64,000 nucleotides of DNA from a virus. Below, piece by piece: positions 60,315 through 64,000 of this stretch; the stretch's first letter is position 1, and each line of letters opens with the position of its first letter. The stretch is taken from positions 1-64,000 of IMG/VR virus record IMGVR_UViG_3300021424_000026. One strand, written 5' to 3'. Both the position numbers and the translations under genes were made by a program. The notes beneath the pieces were generated by a model. It was given only the letters and a program-made list of their open reading frames with translations. It did not search any database and was not told where the DNA came from.

Positions 60315-61997
60315 TTAGGATTCTTTACGTAAGCTTCTTTCGTAATGGTCAAATCTATTGTGTTCAGTTGGTGTCATAAGAAGAATACCCGCGTAAATTC
60401 TATCTTTCTTCATTTCTTGATATATGTGAGACATCCAAGTTTGTTCGTAAGGTCTTGCCCAAGTTGTTTCTAAGAACATTTTTTTATTTCCTTGTTTCGA
60501 TACTATTTGTGGCCAATTACAATAGTATATTTCTCCAATTCCATATGGTATCCCCTGATAGGTGTTGACTAAATAAAAACTTGTTTTGGGTGCATTTGGA
60601 TCCAATCCTAAATCAGGTAATCTTTTGTTGTTCGGCCAAAACTCCTCTCTTACGGATTGAGGTACATTGTACCATGCCCATTGAGTTCCATTGTCACCAA
60701 AAAATTCTGTGTAGTTCATTTTCATGAAATCAAAAGACTCTTTATGCATTATTTCCAATGTCTTCAAATATAAGTTTGGTGCATATCTATTGAATCCATT
60801 TCTACAAACCCCACCGTCTAAGTAGAAAAACATATCATCTTCAAAAAAATGCATATATTCCAAATCTGTTTTTTCGAAGTGTTCCGCGATGAACTGTCTT
60901 CCACCACAAATACCCAAGTTGCCATTTTCAGGTATTATCTGCTCAAACCCATATCGATTACACAACTCCTCATACTTTTGAAAAGTTGAATTATCGGTTG
61001 AGTTGTTCAATAAAAACTTTTTAGGCATTTCCAAAAAATTTTTATCATATTTTTCCATGGACTTAATCAAAGTTTCGAATTGATTTGGACTATTAAACGT
61101 GATTACATACAACCCAACTTTTTTTGGGTCCAAGGGTTGTTGGGCTATCCCATTCATCTTGAACTCTGTTTTAGGTTCCAATCTGTCATTCTTCAAATCT
61201 TCAAAAAACTTACCCAACAAACCATTACCTTCAATTTCAAAATAATTTATAAGGTCTGCGTTTTTATAACACATGATACTAAAAATAGATTCCTCAGTAC
61301 CCATGTATCCATCTCTCAACGTAGTATTCAATAGATTGTAATATATTCCATTAATTTCAGATATTGTCTCCTTAGGTCCGCCAAAAAAACCACCACGAGC
61401 AACTCTTTCGACCTTAGCCCCAGCAATCTCATTCATTTTATTAAACTCGAATCCGTGTATCTCTGTGTTTGCCTCATAAGGAAAGCATATGAATGAGAAC
61501 TTGGTAATATATTTTGACAACTTATCTAATACATGATCGTGAGTAAAATACCCTGGATGTACTGTGTTAGTTATTCCACCATCCAGCCAAAAAAGATATT
61601 TGGAATTAAACCTGTCCATGATTTTTGCATCATGTAACAAAAACATTTTGGACATAACCAATGGATTATAAAGTTCAAGTCTTGACTGAGTGGACTCTGA
61701 TAACCAACCGGCCAAATTTTTCCATTTAGTATTATTTCTGATAGTTTGTATGTTGTTGTAGAATTCGTTCTGTTTAAACCAACTAACGTCTCTCACAATG
61801 AATTGAGTTTTATTAGGGTCCCTTTTTTTCGAAACAATCTCTTGCAGTTTTTCATCACCATAAATTATCATATTAACATCAAAGTCTAAAAGTAAATCAA
61901 ATCTTTTAGTGTAATGAGAATATGAACGAGACCATCCTTCAGTAAGATCTTCCCTACCGATGTCCCAAATGCCAGTCACAATTGTAATGTCACTCAT
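60315..61997 (-). CDS. Two-domain glycosyltransferase (HtrL/YibB-like plus GT-A)
   Basis: 560 residues. The N-terminal ~260 residues (SDITIVTGIWDIGREDLTEG, then YLFWLDGGITN and ARGGFFGG) match HtrL/YibB (WlaTC) glycosyltransferase-like proteins. The C-terminal ~265 residues form a GT-A/GT2-type domain: VGLYVITFNSPNQFETLIKS, then ENGNLGICGGRQFIAEHF and YMHFFEDDMF (Asp-x-Asp-type EDD, metal/nucleotide-sugar binding). The neighbouring 294-residue gene is a paralogue of the first domain. Targets could be host surface, phage DNA or phage glycoprotein. The start overlaps the neighbour's stop by 8 bp. Confidence 0.7.
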   Translation of the reverse strand: MSDITIVTGIWDIGREDLTEGWSRSYSHYTKRFDLLLDFDVNMIIYGDEKLQEIVSKKRDPNKTQFIVRDVSWFKQNEFYNNIQTIRNNTKWKNLAGWLSESTQSRLELYNPLVMSKMFLLHDAKIMDRFNSKYLFWLDGGITNTVHPGYFTHDHVLDKLSKYITKFSFICFPYEANTEIHGFEFNKMNEIAGAKVERVARGGFFGGPKETISEINGIYYNLLNTTLRDGYMGTEESIFSIMCYKNADLINYFEIEGNGLLGKFFEDLKNDRLEPKTEFKMNGIAQQPLDPKKVGLYVITFNSPNQFETLIKSMEKYDKNFLEMPKKFLLNNSTDNSTFQKYEELCNRYGFEQIIPENGNLGICGGRQFIAEHFEKTDLEYMHFFEDDMFFYLDGGVCRNGFNRYAPNLYLKTLEIMHKESFDFMKMNYTEFFGDNGTQWAWYNVPQSVREEFWPNNKRLPDLGLDPNAPKTSFYLVNTYQGIPYGIGEIYYCNWPQIVSKQGNKKMFLETTWARPYEQTWMSHIYQEMKKDRIYAGILLMTPTEHNRFDHYERSLRKES

Positions 61998-62874
61998 CTA
62001 TTTTGTTTAATTCTGTTAATATTTTATAGAAACTTTTATTTCTTTCAAAAAGATTTGGATCAGTACCTGGCGGGCAATTATCTTTACACCACCATATGTC
62101 AAAATGTTTACGTTTAAATCTATCAAAGTGATTGAAATACATCAAAGTCATAATTTGCTCCTCCATCGGTAAATTTTCATCTGCATCTTCCAAAACTTTT
62201 TTCAAGTAATCTTCGAAAGTTGTTACTAACCAATTCCAATTTTCTTTTCTTCCACCAAATAGACCACCTATGATATGTATAGATCTGTCATAGCTTGTGT
62301 AATATTTTTTATCGACGGTTCCAGACCAATAGTTTCTATCGTTTTCTTTACCTATCATAAAAATTTTATCATCAGTAAATTCTATTAGATTTTTCAAAAA
62401 ATCATTCTGAAATAAATTTGACTCGTAATACTTTCTCTGTACTCCTTTATCCGTTAGATATTTCAAGGGTATCAAACCACAATGTGACAATCCAGCATCT
62501 ATCCAATAGTAATGATCATAAGAGCCATCTTCATTCCACCACCAATGAAACTTCGAGAACTGAACTTCAACACATCTATCAGATTTTCGCACTTGTTCGA
62601 TATTCTTTTTAGAATTAATTATATTTTTGAATTTAGTCTCGTACAAATCAAAAACTTTAAACTCGATTTTTTTTGGATCAATCTTATGGACATCGTAGAA
62701 AAAGATTTCTAGCTCTGACTTTTCATCTTCTGTCGTATAACATACAAAAACAGAGTCTGTCATTTTGAGAAGTGACAATAAACTATATCTGTAATGACTT
62801 CCTCTAGCGGGTCTACCACCTAAATCTGTTCCATTTAATTTTGAATATATTGCTGTTATAAATTTAACTGACAT
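61990..62874 (-). CDS. HtrL/YibB-like glycosyltransferase
   Basis: 294 residues. MSVKFITAIYSKLNGTDLGG, YDHYYWIDAGLSHCGLIP (~120-137) and IHIIGGLFGGRKE follow the HtrL-like pattern. These align with the first half of the 560-residue neighbour (YLFWLDGGI / YYWIDAGLS, ARGGFFGG / IIGGLFGG), so they are probable paralogues. Probably a nucleotide-sugar-using transferase. It overlaps the neighbouring genes at both ends. Confidence 0.65.
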   Translation of the reverse strand: MSVKFITAIYSKLNGTDLGGRPARGSHYRYSLLSLLKMTDSVFVCYTTEDEKSELEIFFYDVHKIDPKKIEFKVFDLYETKFKNIINSKKNIEQVRKSDRCVEVQFSKFHWWWNEDGSYDHYYWIDAGLSHCGLIPLKYLTDKGVQRKYYESNLFQNDFLKNLIEFTDDKIFMIGKENDRNYWSGTVDKKYYTSYDRSIHIIGGLFGGRKENWNWLVTTFEDYLKKVLEDADENLPMEEQIMTLMYFNHFDRFKRKHFDIWWCKDNCPPGTDPNLFERNKSFYKILTELNKIDE

Positions 62875-63607
62875 TATAATCTATGTGTTTTTGTGTACTT
62901 TTTATTTCCTCTGTCCTTTCCTGGTATAGGTAATAATCATCAATTTTTACAGGTGAATATTGGTTCCAATTGTAAACCTGTGTATAATAATTATTATACA
63001 TTCCATGGGATACGTCGGAATAGGATCTTCTCTGTGGTGCAATGGGCACTATAGGGCAATAACTCTGTTTTATTGGATAAATGAAGTGTGCTAAGTATCC
63101 ATCAATAGGGTAATAATAATCTCCACTCGTGAATGCAGTTGTTGATATATTGAACATTTCGTCGTACACGGACTCGTCATATATCATCATGTTGGTCGCA
63201 AAAGTTTCTGCATTGTCATTATTTTTCCTTGGGGGTAATTCTGTTATATCCAATAGTAGGTTGTATTTTTCACTACGGTTTACGTTCCTATTGAGTGTTG
63301 GGGTAACGTTGAAAACTGAAAACTCTATTCCCTCTATTTGTGATTCTAATTTTTCTAAGAATGATTTGGCATAAGGCATGAATATACAATCATCTTCAAT
63401 TACCATAACCCTCTTGTATCCTCTGTCCTTTGCAATTTTGATACATTCCAAATGTGATAAAGTACAACCCATATAACTGTTTCTGTTTATTGCACTAAAC
63501 CTTTCATAGGACCAACCAATATAATTCATCTCTTTGTTTATGAGTGATAAATTTTCAGGTCTATGGTCAAGATTTATAACAAACTTAGCTAATTCTGAAA
63601 ATTTCAT
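62864..63607 (-). CDS. GT25-family glycosyltransferase
   Basis: 247 residues. FVINLDHRPENLSLI (10-24), GCTLSHLECIKIAKDRGYKR (47-66) and VMVIEDDCIFM (67-77, EDD metal site) are the GT25 (LOS/LPS galactosyltransferase-like) signature. Further on, ETFATNMMIYDESVYDEM fits the same fold. The start and stop overlap neighbouring genes by 4-11 bp, so the three transferases form one operon. Acceptor unknown. Confidence 0.75.
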   Translation of the reverse strand: MKFSELAKFVINLDHRPENLSLINKEMNYIGWSYERFSAINRNSYMGCTLSHLECIKIAKDRGYKRVMVIEDDCIFMPYAKSFLEKLESQIEGIEFSVFNVTPTLNRNVNRSEKYNLLLDITELPPRKNNDNAETFATNMMIYDESVYDEMFNISTTAFTSGDYYYPIDGYLAHFIYPIKQSYCPIVPIAPQRRSYSDVSHGMYNNYYTQVYNWNQYSPVKIDDYYLYQERTEEIKSTQKHIDYNVS

Positions 63608-64000
63608 TAGCTTACATGATTGTGAGTAAGTTGTCCTGTTAATCTCTCACACCATCCTTTTGATTCTGAGTGAGGCCAAACCACCCAATACGATGGCATA
63701 AAATCTGTCTGAAATTCTCTCCAAATTTTACAATATTTGTCAGGATCTCTGAAATAACCTTGTATTTCATTTTTGTCTGAGTCTTTCCTAAAAAGTGTTT
63801 CATCGTTAGGACCGTGGAATGCAACTACCCAAAAATCATAATCCTTTTCAGGTACTCTGTCGTATCCAATATCGATACAGTGTTTGTAAAGTTTAGTGAA
63901 ATCATTTTTCCAATCTTCTTCAGTTGCGTAGTTGTAAGGATTTGGAGGATAATTTTTATCTAAAGTGTATTTTTGTACTGATCTTTTCTCAAATAAAATA
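63607..64000 (-). CDS. Partial gene (N-terminus beyond window), unknown
   Basis: The frame is open from the window edge to TAA at 63607-63609, giving about 130 C-terminal residues. It contains KNYPPNPYNYATEEDWKNDF, YDFWVVAFHGPNDETLFRKD and WREFQTDFMPSYWVVWPHSE. The stop overlaps the GT25 gene's ATG (TAATG). No family recognised; upstream neighbour of the glycosyltransferase operon. Confidence 0.6.
   Translation of the reverse strand, partial: ILFEKRSVQKYTLDKNYPPNPYNYATEEDWKNDFTKLYKHCIDIGYDRVPEKDYDFWVVAFHGPNDETLFRKDSDKNEIQGYFRDPDKYCKIWREFQTDFMPSYWVVWPHSESKGWCERLTGQLTHNHVS

Noticed and set aside
1-64000. tRNA genes
   Set aside because: No plausible cloverleaf with conserved TTCGAAT/GGTTCGA arms was noticed by eye in the short gaps; a tRNA scan was not possible here.

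Overview
The window is a 64 kb piece of an AT-rich, densely packed genome of a T4-like contractile-tailed phage (myovirus). Nearly all genes lie on the minus strand, many overlapping or abutting. Recognisable virion parts are the tail sheath, tail tube, a frameshifted tail-assembly chaperone pair, the tape measure, baseplate proteins related to gp53, gp25 and gp6, and a gp13-like neck protein. The replication set is also T4-like: family B DNA polymerase, DnaB/gp41-type helicase, UvsX recombinase, 5' nuclease and gp32-type ssDNA-binding protein. Head genes and terminase are not in the window. No tRNA, CRISPR array, insertion sequence or integrase was seen.

The host is probably a Bacteroidota (Flavobacteria-like) bacterium. 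The evidence is a tail protein built of SprB-type repeats, a DUF5522-like protein typical of that phylum, start codons without clear Shine-Dalgarno sequences, and three promoter-like sites resembling the Bacteroidota TTTG / TAnnTTTG type. This is inference, not proof.

Layout by coordinate: 1-6649 holds fibre/adhesin genes (collagen-like protein with a cupredoxin domain, Thr/Pro-repeat protein, SprB-repeat protein). 6642-21859 holds large baseplate and distal-tail proteins, ending with gp6- and gp25-like genes. 21881-29095 holds nucleotide metabolism and replication (nrdJ, DUF5522, helicase, 5' nuclease, uvsX, gp32). 29210-49774 holds tail genes (giant hub-like proteins, gp53-like, tape measure, chaperones, tube, a HAD-like protein, sheath). 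49893-57050 is a strand-switch zone with a small ribbon-helix-helix gene, three neck/connector-type minus genes, and a plus-strand island (truncated SET protein, SNF2 helicase, superoxide dismutase-nuclease fusion, gp13-like neck protein, small virion-like protein). 57027-64000 holds DNA polymerase, a small virion-like protein and three glycosyltransferase genes.

Two kinds of promoter-like signal stand out. The octamer TATTTATA (or a close variant) lies in sense orientation just before at least 16 starts on both strands. It resembles a late-promoter box, but is the reverse complement of the T4 late box TATAAATA. Separately, gp32, DNA polymerase and the plus-strand helicase island have TTTG-N19/20-TAnnTTT sites like host promoters. 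Items most worth follow-up are the SOD-nuclease fusion, the probable +1 (or -2) frameshift in the chaperone pair, the cupredoxin domain inside a tail fibre, and the TATTTATA element.
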